A DNA stretch of 64,000 nucleotides from Brasenia schreberi (Eukaryota; Streptophyta; Magnoliopsida; Nymphaeales; Cabombaceae): NCBI GenBank assembly GCA_036023115.1, contig JAYKKT010000059.1, forward strand, positions 7,823,001 through 7,887,000. Reading direction: 5' to 3'. Position numbers and translations under genes: made by a program. Of this stretch, positions 11,511 to 25,100 are shown piece after piece; positions within the stretch are counted from its first letter, which is position 1; every line of letters starts with the position of its first letter. A model generated the notes under the pieces. That model saw only the letters and a program-made list of their open reading frames with translations, was not told the DNA's origin and made no database searches.

Positions 11511-14500
11511 CTGCACAACAAAATTTTTGCATTGAAAGTATTAGATTTACCTTCCTGATGCAATTGCGAGACAGTTCAGGCACTAGTTCCTTCACCGACA
11601 TTAGATACAACAAACAACAACAAGAACAACAACTAAGCCTTTTCCCATACTAGACGGGGTCAGCTACATGGATTCTTTGTTTCCACAAAGCCCTATCATG
11701 TGCCATGTTAAAAGTTAATTCACAATAAGCTAGATCATTCTTTATTGTTTCTTTCCAACACTTATGTGGTCGTCATCTACCTCTTTTAATACTTTCGAAG
11801 TCTAGTTTTTCATACCTTCTTACATGTTCTTCTTTTGATCTTCTTTTTATATGTCCAAACCACCTTAAACGATATTCTCTCATTTTATCCTCTATTAATG
11901 CCACACATAATTTATTTCCAATAACCTCATTATGTATACAGTCTTTTCTTGTATGACCACTCATCTATCTCAATTTCTGTCAGAGACATCTTTTGTATAT
12001 GTTGATGATTAACTGCCCAACACTCTGCACCATAAAACATGGCAGGTCTAATTGCTGCTCTATAATATTTACCTTTTAACTTTAATGGTATCTTCTTATC
12101 ACAAAGAATACTTGATGCTCCTCTCCATTTTAACCACAATAACAACAACAACAACAACTAAGCCTTTTCCCATACTAGATGGGGTCGGCTACATGGATTC
12201 TTTGTTTCCACAGATCTCTATCGTGTGCCATGTTAGCAGTTAACTCCCAATAAGCTAGATCATTCTTTATTGTTTCTTTCCAACACTTTTGTGGTCGTCC
12301 TCTACCTCTTTTAATACTTTCCAAATTTAGTTTTTCTAACCTTCTTACAGGTTCTTCTTTTGATCTTCTTTCTATATGTCCAAACCATCTTAAACGATGT
12401 TCTCTCATTTTATCCTCTATTGGTGCCACTCCTAATTTGTTTCTAATAACCTCATTATGTATACGGTCTTTTCTTGTATGACCACTCATCCATCTCAACA
12501 TCTTCATTTCTGTCACAGACATCTTTTGTACATGTTGATGATTAACTGCCCAACACTCAGAACCATAAAACATGGCAGGCCTAACTGCTGCTCTATAATA
12601 TTTACCTTTTAATTTTAATGGTATCTTCTTATCACAAAGAATACCTGATGCTCCTCTCCATTTTAACCAACCAGCATTAATTCTGTGTAACATCTCCATC
12701 AATTCTTCCATCACTTTGAAAAATTGACCCTAGGTATTTAAAACTTTCCTTTTGGGGAATGCAATGTGTGCCAATTTTAATTTCTATGTCCTCTGAAGTA
12801 GCCAAATGATCAAACCTACATTCCATATATTCTGTCTTTGTTCTACTAAGTTGGAAGCCTTTGTTTTCTAATGTTTCTCTCCATAGTTCCAATTTTCTAT
12901 TAACTTTTTCCTTAGACTCCTCCACTAATACAATGTCATCTGCAAATAACATACACCAAGGTACTTCATCTTGAATATGTTTTGTTAACTCATCCATCAC
13001 CATTATAAATAAGTATGGACTTAAAGTTGATCCTTGATGTAACCCAATATTAACTTCAAAGAAGTCTGTCGTTCCTTCATGAGTCCTCACACATGTTTTT
13101 GCACCATCATACATGTCTCTTATAAGGTTAATATATGTCAATGGGATACCTCTTTTTTCCAAAGTTCTCCAAAGAACCTCCCTCAGTACCCTATCATAAG
13201 CTTTTTCTAGATCAATAAATATCATGTGAAGGTCTTTCTTTTTTGCTCTAAAATGTTCTATAAGACGTCTCAAAAGGTGAATCGCTTCAATAGTAGATCT
13301 ACCTGGCATAAATCCAAATTGGTTCTCTGTTGTACTTGATACTTGTCTTAACCTACGTTCGATAATTCTTTCCCATAATTTCATAGTATGACTCATTAAC
13401 TTGATACCTCGATAATTCGCACAATTTTGAATGTCTCCCTTGTTCTTATATACGGGTATAAGTGTACTTGCTCTCCATTCCTCGGGCATCTTTTGGTTTT
13501 TCCATATTTCATTAAATAGTCTTGTAAGCCAAGTGATTCCTATTTCTCCTACTATTTTCCAAACTTCTATAGGAATATTATCTGGTCCTACCGATTTACC
13601 ACTATTCATATGTTTAAGAGCCTCTTTGACTTCATTCTTGTGAATACGTCGGTAGAAATTGTGGTTTATATACTTTTCTGACTTGGCTAAATCTCCTAAA
13701 CTAATACTAACATCTTTATTTTCATTAAAAAGATTATAAAAATAGTTTTTCCATCTATTTCTTATATCATCATTTGCCACTAGAATTTTTTCATCCTCGT
13801 CTTTTATGCATCTAACATAATTAAGATCTTTAGTTTTCTTATCTCTAGCCCTAGCTATCCTAAAAATATCTCTTTCACCCAGTGTTGTCTGACGCGTATC
13901 GTATCGTGTATCGCTGGGCTCCACGATACGGGCGTATCGTATCGTATCGTATCGTATCGTATCGTATCGTACTTTAATATTAAAATAATGTAAAAATAAT
14001 TAAAAATTAATAAAAAATCGAAAAAAATCGAAAAAAATCAAGAAAAAATCAGGAAAAATCTGATAATTGCTTTAAATTCATATAATGTAAGTTTAGTACA
14101 GATTGAGCATTCAACATTGAACAATTGCATCCAAATTTATATATTTTGAATCCAAAAAATAAAATACAGACATAGTTTACACTTTACAGTACACTACAGT
14201 CTACAGTTACATATAATGTTACATTTTACAAATTGTAATCAGGATCATCAACTAAATAATCTTCATCTTCTCCTTGTTGCAGATCCTCATCATCATCAGC
14301 CACGCCCACACCTTCTTCTTCAAAATCAAATTCTTCATCTCCATAATGTTGTTGCGCTCCTTCCAAATTAATCCAGGCAACGTCTTCTTCTGTTAAGAGG
14401 GCATTTTCTTCAGTGTCTTCCATAACCCAATCTTCTAATATATCAAAATTATCCAAACTTATTGGATCGAACTGACTTTCTTCTCTATTTACTTTTTTTA

Positions 14501-17500
14501 ATTGCCTACGACACAAACAAAGATAAACAATTAGTAAGTAATATTAACAATTAAAAACTGAAGTTAAATAATATCGAATTGAAAATTTGAAAGTAATACA
14601 ACATTACCTTTCACGAAGGCGCATGTTACAACGAATATAAACCAAATCATTAAGCCTTTTGTGTTCCAACCTGTTGCGCTTTTTTGTATGGATGTGTTCA
14701 AAAACACTCCAATTTCTTTCACAACCTGTTGCACTACAGGTTTGGCTTAAGACTCTAACTGCAAAATCTCTAAGGTTTGGACAATCACTTCCAAACCTGT
14801 TCCACCAAACATCTGTAAAGAAAATATAAACATTAGAGACATAATAATCCACAGTAATGTAAGATGGAACTTAAATATCAAAATAAACAATGTACCTGGA
14901 CGCATCGTAGAGCGGTTGCGAATTGCAACAGGCAAACCCATCAAGTGAAGAGCATTATCATATATCTCCATCTCTCGATGTATCGCATCTACTATGCTCT
15001 CATCAGGGACTAATCTGTCGATGCATTCAATGATTCCTCGATTAACCTCACCGTCCCTTTTGAAGGTTGCTGAGTACCTCAATGATGGGTTTAGATAGTA
15101 GGCTGCTGCATGAATAGGCTGATGCAATTGTTTATTCCATCTACTATCAATTATTTTCCACACGGGCACATAATCTCTTTTTTTTCCATTAAAGTTATTT
15201 CTGATTGCTTATTTTGCCCTGTCCATGGATTCATAAAGGTAGCCCATAGATGGTTTCTCCTCGCTGTCAGCCAATCTCAAAACTTTCACTAAAGGACAAG
15301 TAATTTTCAATAATCTGATACATGCATTCCAAAATGAACTTCTAAAAACCGTTTCTGCAATCTCATTTAACTTTCTGTTCCTTCTGTTTTGTGGCAACTC
15401 TGCAAATTGTTGCCACTCATCTGAGGAGAACATTCTCTTTAAAGCTTGCTTCTGTCTCACAATACTCTGTACAGATAAGAAGTTTGTTGCGAACCGAGTT
15501 GCAGCTGTGCGAAGAAGCTCTGCACCTTCTGTGTATCTCCTCATCATACATAAAACAAATGCATGGTTGTAAATAAATTTTGTAATATCTTGGCAACACT
15601 CAGTTGCTGCCTTTATTTCATCCATCTCACCGATGTCCTCGAGGATGAGATCTAAACAATGGGCTGCACATGGTGTCCAGTAGAAAGTCCCATAAATATC
15701 AGCTAACTCCTTTCCGGCTGCTTTGTAGTTAGCTGCATTATCTGTAATCAATTGGACTACATTTTCTAGCCCAACCTCTTGTATAACCTTATCAAATTCC
15801 TCTCGTAGGATCTCTGCAGTGTGCCTCTCCTCTGACATATCTAGAGATCTCAAAAACATGAGTCCTTTAGGACAATATACAAGAAAGTTTAGCAATGTCC
15901 TTCCTCGCCTATCGGTCCATCCATCTGCCATGATAGTGCATCCTGTTTCCTTCCACGATTGTCTCAAAGTCGAACAGTATTGCTGCACTTCAATCACGGT
16001 CTGATCTAATATCTTCCCTCTCAACTTCTGATAAGAGGGCATCCTGTATCCTGGACCAATGTTAGCAATTGCATCTGCCATTGCTTGAAAATGAAAACTG
16101 TTTGCTGCATTAAATGGAATGCATGTATCATAAAACCATCTGCCCACTGCAAGGTCTGCTTGATCGTGCAGTTGTTCTGAAGCCATAGCAGCACGAATTC
16201 CTGGCTGAGCACCAGGTGTAGTGGAAGGAGGAAAGAACGAATGTATGCTAGAAGAAGAAGCTCTTCCTCTACTCCTTCCTGAACTTCCTCTTCTGCCACC
16301 TCCAAAGTCTTCAGATGCAACCCTCTTTCCTCTGCTAGGTGCTCGCGAACTGCTACTACCAATATCTGTTCTAGCATCTGAAGGCAAACTATCAGTGAAT
16401 CCAACTCCAGTGGCAGTAGCATCATCAGCTTCTTCACACATCTGGAAATCATCCTTTTGTTGTCTCCTTTCCTGTATGCTCTCAATCATCTGCAAGCATT
16501 GCCATTTAATACCTTCTGGCACACTTCTAACTCTGCCTGTGCATGGAGCAACTCTTTCCTGGTTCCTGCTAGGTGGTGTTTCAACCTTGAAATTCCACCA
16601 CTAACCACCTTTTCACAAAATAAACATCTGATTTTTAACCTTGAACCCTCAACTGGTATACCCCACTGCCATGCCGGATCATCAGACTTTGAATGAGAGT
16701 CTCTACCACCCCTTCCTGCCATCTCAATGGAGTACTTTAATTCAAACAAAAACCTGAAAATAAAAGCACTTCGTAAATCCCCCAATCTTCAAATAACACT
16801 CAAATCGAGTGTCTCCCACTTCATGAATGCAATAAAAATCGTATACACACACTTAATAACTTCATATTTTGTCATTCAAAAAAAAAAACCCGAAATAACA
16901 CAAAAAACAATAAATATAAAGGAAAAAAAGGAAAAAAACATTAAAAATATACCTAAATCCGAGTTTGGAGGCTTGGACGAACACCGTAGGGCACGATTTT
17001 AGAGCTTTGAACACCAAGGAGGCGAAAACCGACTCTTAGGGAGCTTGAAGAACCCAAAAGGAGAGAGGAAACCCGCGAAAAATCGCGGGTTTCCCTCGGC
17101 CCGGGACCCTTTATAAGGGTCCCAGGGCGTATCGCCCGTATCGTACGATACGGGCGATACGCACCGTATCGTGCGATACGGGCCGTATCGCACGATACGG
17201 TGCGATACGCCCGCACCTGCGATACGGGGGCCCGTATCGTATCGTGGTGGCCCACGATACGATACGTATCGCACCGTATCGTACGATACGGTGCGATACG
17301 GACAACACTGCTTTCACCCTCTTTTGAGTTGAGTTTTTTATATAAGTCCTCCCAAATCTTAGCTTTAGCTTCACTAACGGCCTTTTTTGCTTCCTTCTTT
17401 GCTTTCTTATAAGCTTCTAAAGTTTCACTAGTTTTCTTAGCATAATGTAATTTGTAACATGCCCTCTTTACCTTGATTTCATTTTGTACTACTTCACTCC

Positions 17501-20500
17501 ACCACCAAGCTTCTTTTTGTACCGGTACACCTCCCTTAGATACCCCTAACACATCTTTCGCCACTTTCCTAATATGTATAGCCATATTGTTCCACATATC
17601 AGAGGGTGTGCCAACATAATTCCAAACATCTCCTTGAAGGACTTTCTGTTTAAATATATCTTCTTTCTCGCTTTTGAGGTTCCACCATTTAGTCCGAATA
17701 GCTCGATGCACTCTTTTCTTCTTTGTCCATTTTTTTATTTGTAAATCCATAACTAAAAGTCGATGTTGGGTGGTTAAGCTTTCTCCTGGAATTACCTTAC
17801 AATCTTTACAACACGCTCTATCTTTTTTTCTACAAATAAAGTAATCAATTTGTGTTTGTGATAAGCCACTCTTATAAGTAATTAAATGTTCATCTCGTTT
17901 TTGAAGATTGTATTGACTATAAAGAGATCAAATGACATAGCAAAATTTAAAATCTCCCTACCTTCCTCGTTTATATCCCCATAACCAAAGTTTCCATGAA
18001 TCCCTTGATATCCTATGCCTCTTTACCGACATATCCATTTAAATCTCCTCCTAAACAAATCATCTCCCTTTGTGGAATCTTTTGAAACACCTTATCTAAC
18101 TCTTCCCAAAAAACTATCTTTATACTATCTTCTAGTCCTACTTGGGGTGCGTAAGCACAAACTATATTCAAAACCTCTACTCCTAATACTAATTTCAATA
18201 TCATGATTCGGTCACCATATCGTTGTATGTCTACTACACTCTCCTTTAAATCTTTATTTATGATAATACCAACTCCGTTTCGGGCCTTTTCTTTACCTGA
18301 GTACCATAATTTAAAACCTGTATCCTCTATCTCCTTTGCTTTTTCTGCAACCCATTTTGTCTCTTGTAAACATAGAATATGAATCTTTCTCCGAATCATA
18401 GTATCTACCACCTCCGTTAGCTTACCTGATAATGTTCCGATATTCCAAGAACCAATACGAATCTTATTATCTAGAACTAGCTTCCTTACCCCCCGCATCC
18501 GTCCATAATCAAAATACGGAGACCCTCTCTGAAAATTTTTCACTACATTTGGGCGGCAATGTAGCGGGACTAACTTCTTTACCCACACCCGTCCATGACG
18601 TGGGAACCCTCTCTGCAATTGATTCACTACATTCGGGCGAAAATGTAGTGGCCCTTGCTTACTTCTTACTGCATTCGGGCTCTGCAGCACGTCACTAGGC
18701 GAGGACGCCCCAAAGCAATGCTCATAATTTTTGTAATCCATGTTGTAGAAATCCGACGAAGTTTTACGCTGGCTGTCGGAAGCCTAACACAACCCTCCTC
18801 CTTTATCCGGGCTTGGGACCGGCAATGCAAGGGTGATCCCTTACATGGGCGGAGTTGCTCCTCTCCATTTTAACCAACCAGCATTAATTCTATGAGTAAC
18901 ATCTCCATCAATTCTTCCATCACTCTCAAAAATTGACCCTAGGTATTTAATCCTTTCCTTTTGGGGGATGCAATGTGTGCCAATTTTAATTTATATGTCC
19001 TCTGAAGTAACCAAACAATCAAACTTATATTCCATATATTCTGTCTTTGTTCTACTAAGTCGGAAGCCATTACTTTCTAATGTTTCATTCCATAGTTCAA
19101 ATTTTCTATTAACTTTTTCCTTAGACTCCTCACTAACACAATGTCATCTGCAAATAACATACACCAAGGTACTAATAGAATTCAATTCACCGACATTAGA
19201 TGATTAACAGAAATAATAGAATTCAATCTTCAACATTTATAAATATGAAAGCCATACCTTGCTCGTACTCTTTTAGCACGCTTTATATGCAATTGCAGTA
19301 TCTCACGTGTAGATACATCTTCAACAGAACCTTCAAGCTGCAAATACATGCAAGCATAAAACAGAAAAATAAAAGTTCTTGAACAAACAAATTGTTGTAC
19401 AAAAGCTCTTGGAGAAACAACAATAAAAAAAAAAGTTGTATACATAAGGAACATGATTCAGACTTTAAATTGGAGATAACTTTTAGGAATCCTCTTTTCT
19501 GAATCTGAAAAGAGACAATAGAGCTATAACGAAGCGTACGGAAGACTAAGGCTACATTTGCTCTCTCATTAAATCCAGAGAGTAACTCCTGTAAGAGTGA
19601 TTTGTACCTTGAATAAAGGACATGAACTCTCGAGCACATGAAGTTTATACATATTTATATATATGTGTGTGTGTGAGAGAGAGAGAGCATGCCTGAAGAC
19701 TGGGACCCTCATTCTCTTACAGAAACTACTCACTGTCGTTAATAGAGGTCGAATGATGATGATGATGATACCAAAAGATACATTTTCTTAGAACTTACAG
19801 GCCAAATGTTTAGAATTGGATATTGAAAACAAGGTGGTCAATAGAAGAAAGTAGAAGCGGATAGAGATGGACTTTCTGTTGTCTTGCATAGGTTTTTCTG
19901 CATTATTTCCAGCACTAGTAAAAGAAAAGGATATACCTTCCATTTTAGCTCCATCCCTCTTACTTTTGAGCAGAATCCTAGTTGCACATAGGGCAAGAAT
20001 TTGTTTTCTAGAGTGATTGGCATGCCATGCACATGTTCAAACTCTATAGATTGTAACCCACTTGCATGGAAGTACGTTTCAAGTTTATTCTGAAGATATA
20101 CAAGATGACACTAATTTTCCAGTTGGGAAATAGTCCATTAATTAATTAGGTTGATAATTCTTCAAAGAACTGATAATAATAAAGCCACCCAAAAGTATTG
20201 TTAAATTCTAATAAATCACATATTTAGGTTGTATTTGTTCACACTTTGTGGTTTTCATTGTGCATACTATTGACATGGAATATGAAAAGTTTGCCCCATT
20301 GAGAACATATGTACCTTAGCCATTTGTTACACAACTATGAGAAAGGTTGCATGCCAGAAAAGGGCATGAAATCGATTACCAGAGTACAAACTACCGTTTT
20401 CCCTTGGCACAAAAACCAATGGAAGTTGTAAGAACTGAAAGAAACATAATAGACCATTTAACGGTGAAAAGTTGTGTGGTGGAGAGCATAGCGACAATAG

Positions 20501-22029
20501 CAGTTAGTGCTGGTAGGCAATGGTGAGAGTGGCAGTGAGTGATAGTGGTCAAGGCAGTGACAGCGCAAAGTTGTGCTTACAGTGGAGATGCGGTGGCTGT
20601 AATGGTAGCGGTAGTAAAGGGATGTGAATGGATTGGTGAAGGCAGCAGCAAGCAGTGGCAGTCAAATCAATGTGATGACCATAAGTTGTTATGGTGGTGA
20701 AGGAATGGCAGTAAATCATGATAACATTGATGAAAGTGGATTGCGGTGGCAATCAGTCACAATGATAAACAAGTCGTGGTGGTCAGCAGTGGCAGCTGCG
20801 AGTCATACGATGGTGGAGAGGTCACGGATGGTGATACAATGGTGGGTACAGATGATTCTGTTGGTGATAGGCAGTGGTAATAGCAATGGTGTTGCAGGCG
20901 ATATTGATTAAGACAAGGTGGTGGCTGCTTGTGGTAGTGGACAGCCATGGATAGAAATGGTGGTGGTGGGTAGTTATGAGAAATAAATAGAATGAGAAAC
21001 AATAAATAGATCCTTTTCCTGACTAGTACAACGCAACTGAAGAGCTGACATAAAAAATGATAGAACATTTATAAAGGCATCCAAACACCGGCATTTTAGG
21101 GAAAGGGTACCGCTAGTAGAACAAAATATGGATTCATATGGATGATAATATTGAAACATCAAGATATTAGCATTAAATCAACATTCTCATGTCAAGGATA
21201 TCTATACATACATATGCTTCAAAAATCTGACAAGGGATTGCTGTCAGACACAAGAATGAAGTGTTTGAAAGTGATCCAACAATGCTAAATTGGACTCTAA
21301 CAAGATTCTAATGAATCTCATGGAAGACAGTTTTTATGTACGTAACTTTTGTAGTTAAAAGAACGCATCTAATGAAATGTAGACATTGAAGTCTCCAGCT
21401 TGTCTCTTGTTTGGAGACATGTCTTCATTATTCAAACATAGACAGATTCCCTTAAAAAAGCGATGTCCATGATGCCATCTTAGAGTTTCAGTAAGCTAAA
21501 GTATTATTGATGCTTTAGCTCCAGAAGCATCACGGTGAAACTTAACATTGGCTTCATTTCCTCTCACTTCTGATTATACCCAATAAATGTTGAAACAAAC
21601 ATATGACCTCTCATGAGAAATCATCTTCCAAGTTTAATCTAATGTATTGCCACAATGAATTACACAATAATCTAAAGGTTTAACAATTATAAGGAACGGG
21701 TTTGGAAGAAACCAACCTGATTTTTATTTGAAAGTTCATCATCTTCATCCTGTTCCTTTATAAGGGCAGTATTTCGCATCGTGGTTGAGGGCAGTGGTCT
21801 CGGAAGAAGCTTTAAGCCATCTCCAATTGGTGGCTGTATATATGATTAAGATTTAAGCAAACATGCTTAAATAAAAAATGAATTCGGAAGGCAATGCCGT
21901 TCTTCAAATCATAGTAAGAATACAGACTACAAGCAGCATAAAGGCACATAGTAAACATCCACAAACGGTTGAAACCTGGTAAACAAAGTGCAAAACATGG
22001 AATCCGTGAGATACACAAGCTCCCTCCCT

Positions 22030-22102
<73 letters not shown>

Positions 22103-25100
22103 ACAGAAAGAACTTAACATGGAATCAAACATAAGATAACCCTTGATCTTGACAAAAGTTAGCTCTATTTGTGCCTCAGCAGCACAAGAAAACCTATAAG
22201 GCTTCAACCTTCGCCTGAATAGAATTTCTATGCAATTGGCAAACAAGGCCAAGGAAATAGTGCAAAGTGTGATATGATCAACCAAGGAGCTACCACAAAC
22301 AAATATGCAACAGTTGACCATAATAAAAATAAGGGAGCCTAGATGTTGGAAAAAGCAAAAGTTGAACAAAGAGGTTTGGCCGCACGCACCTACACAGCAA
22401 ACATAAAAAACTATACTGAAAATACACTTCTACTAAATAGAGTACAGATCAGACATGCATACAGCTGCATCATCACACATGCATAGCGCCAGATATGGAC
22501 GTAGATGTCTGGGTTCTTGAAAGAGAAAAGGAGTAGAACATGACACTACAACAACAACTAAGCCTTTTCTCAAACTAGATGGGGTCTGCTACATAGATTC
22601 TTTGTTTCTACATAGCCCTATCATAATTTGAAGAATCCATGGAAAATAAGTCCAACAAATTTTATGCTGGCTAAACTTTGTCGGAAGCCTAACGCAACCC
22701 TCTTCCCTTATCCGGGATTGGGACCGGCCATGCAAGGGTGATCCCTTATATGGGCAGAGTTTTAAGAAACATGACACTAAATTGTAAAATACCACTGAGA
22801 TCGGGTTCCTTGCATTCAACAAAATGATGTGTTTAAAGAGAGCCCTGTTAGAAAACTGGGCCTGGGCACCTCTGGCCAGGCCTAGCAGGCCCTGGCCCAC
22901 TAGGCCATCAAGGCCATGGCCAAGGGGGCCACTAGCCGTTGGGGCCTGGTCCCCAACGGCTAGTATTGTTGCTGTTGGGGGCTGGCTGCAACCAGCCCCC
23001 CTTTCTTTCTTCTTGAATCTCTCCCTTACTCTCACTCTCTCTCACTCCTTTTTCTCTATAAATACCTCTTGTAAACAATTGTAAATTTAAGCCTTTGTGG
23101 CTAATGAATAAAGATTATTTGTTCAAGTTTGTGTTGTCTTCGTTCTCTTTTTCGTATGCACTTGTTGATCTCGGCTATTAACTTTTTTAAGGCTTCGTGA
23201 TTATTACTTTGTGATGTTATCCACTCATCAATCTTCCGCAACTATATTGAAGCATCACTTTCATTACATGGTATCAGAGACATTTTTTATCGTGAGAGTA
23301 TTGTTCATCACCTCGAGAAGCGTACCGATCATATTTTGTATTGTTCATCACCTCCAGAAGCGTGCTGATCATATTTTGTAAGTTTACCTCTTTAGTTTCT
23401 TTCTCCTTGAAATATGGATGATAAAGGAGGTTTCAATTTTCGTCTAATACCTTCGAACTATAAAACATTAGCCAAATCTATGAAAAACTACTTGTATTTC
23501 AAAAAATTATAGGGCTATGTAAGTGATTTGAAGGTAGAACCCTCTATCAATGCCACACTTGAACAAAAAGAGGAATATGAAGGATACCATAGAACAATCC
23601 TATAGGTGCTCATGAATAATGTAAACGAGCACGCTAGGGACACTTTGGCCGATTTCACCAACGCTAAAGAAGCATGAGAATATTTTAAAAAATCCCATGT
23701 TCAAAGTGATATGGCTCATAGGATGGTGTTAAGAGACAAATTGGTCTCACTAAAACAAGGAGATAAAGGGGTAAACGAATTTTTTGGGGAATTTTCCAAT
23801 ATTTGGAATCAATTGTATGGTTACAAAAAAAAATGTACACAATGTCTTAGTGAGAGACAATGTGAAGATAATGAGGACTTTATATATCAATTTCTAAGAA
23901 GTCTCTGGGAAGAATTTGAAGGAGTAAGATCATCGCTCATTCATAGAAAATATTTTCCTATAAAAGAAGAGATTCTTACCGATCTTCAAATGGCGGAAAC
24001 AAGAATGAATGAAGTAAGACTTCAAAAAGACACCGCCTTGGCCACATCAAAACTCGGAGCAAATATGAAGGCTTACCGACATCCTCATTTCAAAAGTGAA
24101 GAAGGAAGAAAAGACATCATTTGCCATCATTGTAGAGAAGTCGGGCATATAAGGCCAAATTGCCCAAAATTGAAAAAAAATGTGATCGTAGTAGAAGAAC
24201 ATGTTTCATCTTCCATTCTTACGCTTGAACAAAAATTGAAGCAACTTGAAGTCCAAATGAAGGAAAAAGCAACTGTTGGTGTGGCTTGCTCCTCTTCAAG
24301 AAAAGAAACTCAAGGTATGATCTCTTGGATTCTTGATTCGGATGCTTCATTTCATATGACTTGTAATGAACATATCTTAAAATCATGTGTTCAAAAACCC
24401 TTATCATGTGTTTATACGGCGGATGGTACACAATTAAATGTTGATAAAATTTGTAACTTACAAAACAAGAATTTCGAAGTTTCCAAAATTAGTGTTGTTC
24501 CAAAACTAAATTTAAACTTACTTTCTGTATCCCAAATTTCGGATAAAAATTATGTTATAACCTTTTCATCTATCGAATGTATTATACAGGACCGCCTCTC
24601 GAAGAAGGTGATTGGGTGTGGCCATAGAGAGGGCGGACTGTACATTATGGACTATTTACATAGTATAGGATATGTTAATGTTTTGACAAATGATGCCCTT
24701 TTATGGCACAAAGAGACTTGGACATCTTAATACTCAAAAATTGTATCAATGTCCTCTTGGAATGAAATTTAAGGAATCTTTTTCTTGCAAAGATTGTGTT
24801 CTGGGTAAAATGCAACATCTCTCATTTTCAAACAAAACACATGTTACAATAAGACCCTTCGAAATAATTCATTCGGATGTATGGGGTCCGACACCTATTT
24901 TGTCTAAAGGAGGCATTTCATATCATATTATTTTTGTAGATGACTTTACTAGGTATACAGGGGTATATCTTTTAAAAACAAAATCCGATGTCTTTCAAAA
25001 TTTTGTTATTTTTCATAATCTTGTAAGGAATCAATTTGATTCCGAAATCAAAATTTTTAGATCTGATTCAGGAAGAGAGTTTATGTCAAAGGATTTTGAA

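Larger units (their letters stand above)
12137..18855 (-). mobile_element. RTE-clade LINE copy B, near full length, carrying a hAT insertion
   Basis: A 21-bp target duplication at 12116-12136 and 18856-18876 (gctcctctcc...) shows insertion into copy A. Without the hAT it is about 3.3 kb. Read on the minus strand, it starts at a 5' leader (from 18855). Next is an APE-type endonuclease (18741-17760; [23 protein letters not shown]) and a linker (17750-17319). Reverse transcriptase follows (13871-12677; [30 protein letters not shown], catalytic FADD), then a C-terminal [10 protein letters not shown] region (12714-12175). The short TTG-type tail fits RTE elements. Frame breaks near 17910 and 12715, and the hAT, make it inactive. 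Confidence 0.95.
11607..19185 (-). mobile_element. RTE LINE copy A, 5'-truncated, split by copy B
   Basis: The 3' end (11607-12136) starts with a CAA-rich tail on the plus strand (TTG-type tail on the element strand). The rest resumes at 18877 and is cut off near 19174 within the reverse-transcriptase region, so it is a 5'-truncated insertion of about 0.85 kb. A 16-bp target duplication, ttcaccgacattagat, lies at 11591-11606 and 19186-19201. Copy B interrupts it. Eleven extra bases (19175-19185) at the 5' junction resemble nearby flanking sequence. It lies in the last LIN37 intron, in the sense orientation. Confidence 0.92.

Noticed and set aside
17111..17412. Arginine/tyrosine/isoleucine-repeat frames near 17.2 kb
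   Set aside because: They are translations of the hAT subterminal GTATCG arrays.
20470..20960. Possible minisatellite-encoded repetitive protein
   Set aside because: Repeat units are irregular, frames are interrupted, and the tract lies in a LIN37 intron.
22029..22102. Telomere-like or CRISPR-like array
   Set aside because: It is a simple CA/TA/GA microsatellite without spacers. No CRISPR-type repeat-spacer pattern occurs anywhere in the window.
21812..22369. 185-codon minus-strand frame with cysteine/valine repeats
   Set aside because: It runs through the CA microsatellite and LIN37 intron sequence. There is no conserved domain.
22824..23084. Proline-rich plus-strand frame and its minus-strand partner at 22589-23035
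   Set aside because: They overlay the GGCC-rich part of the Copia LTR and the SINE-like element. Open by composition, not coding.
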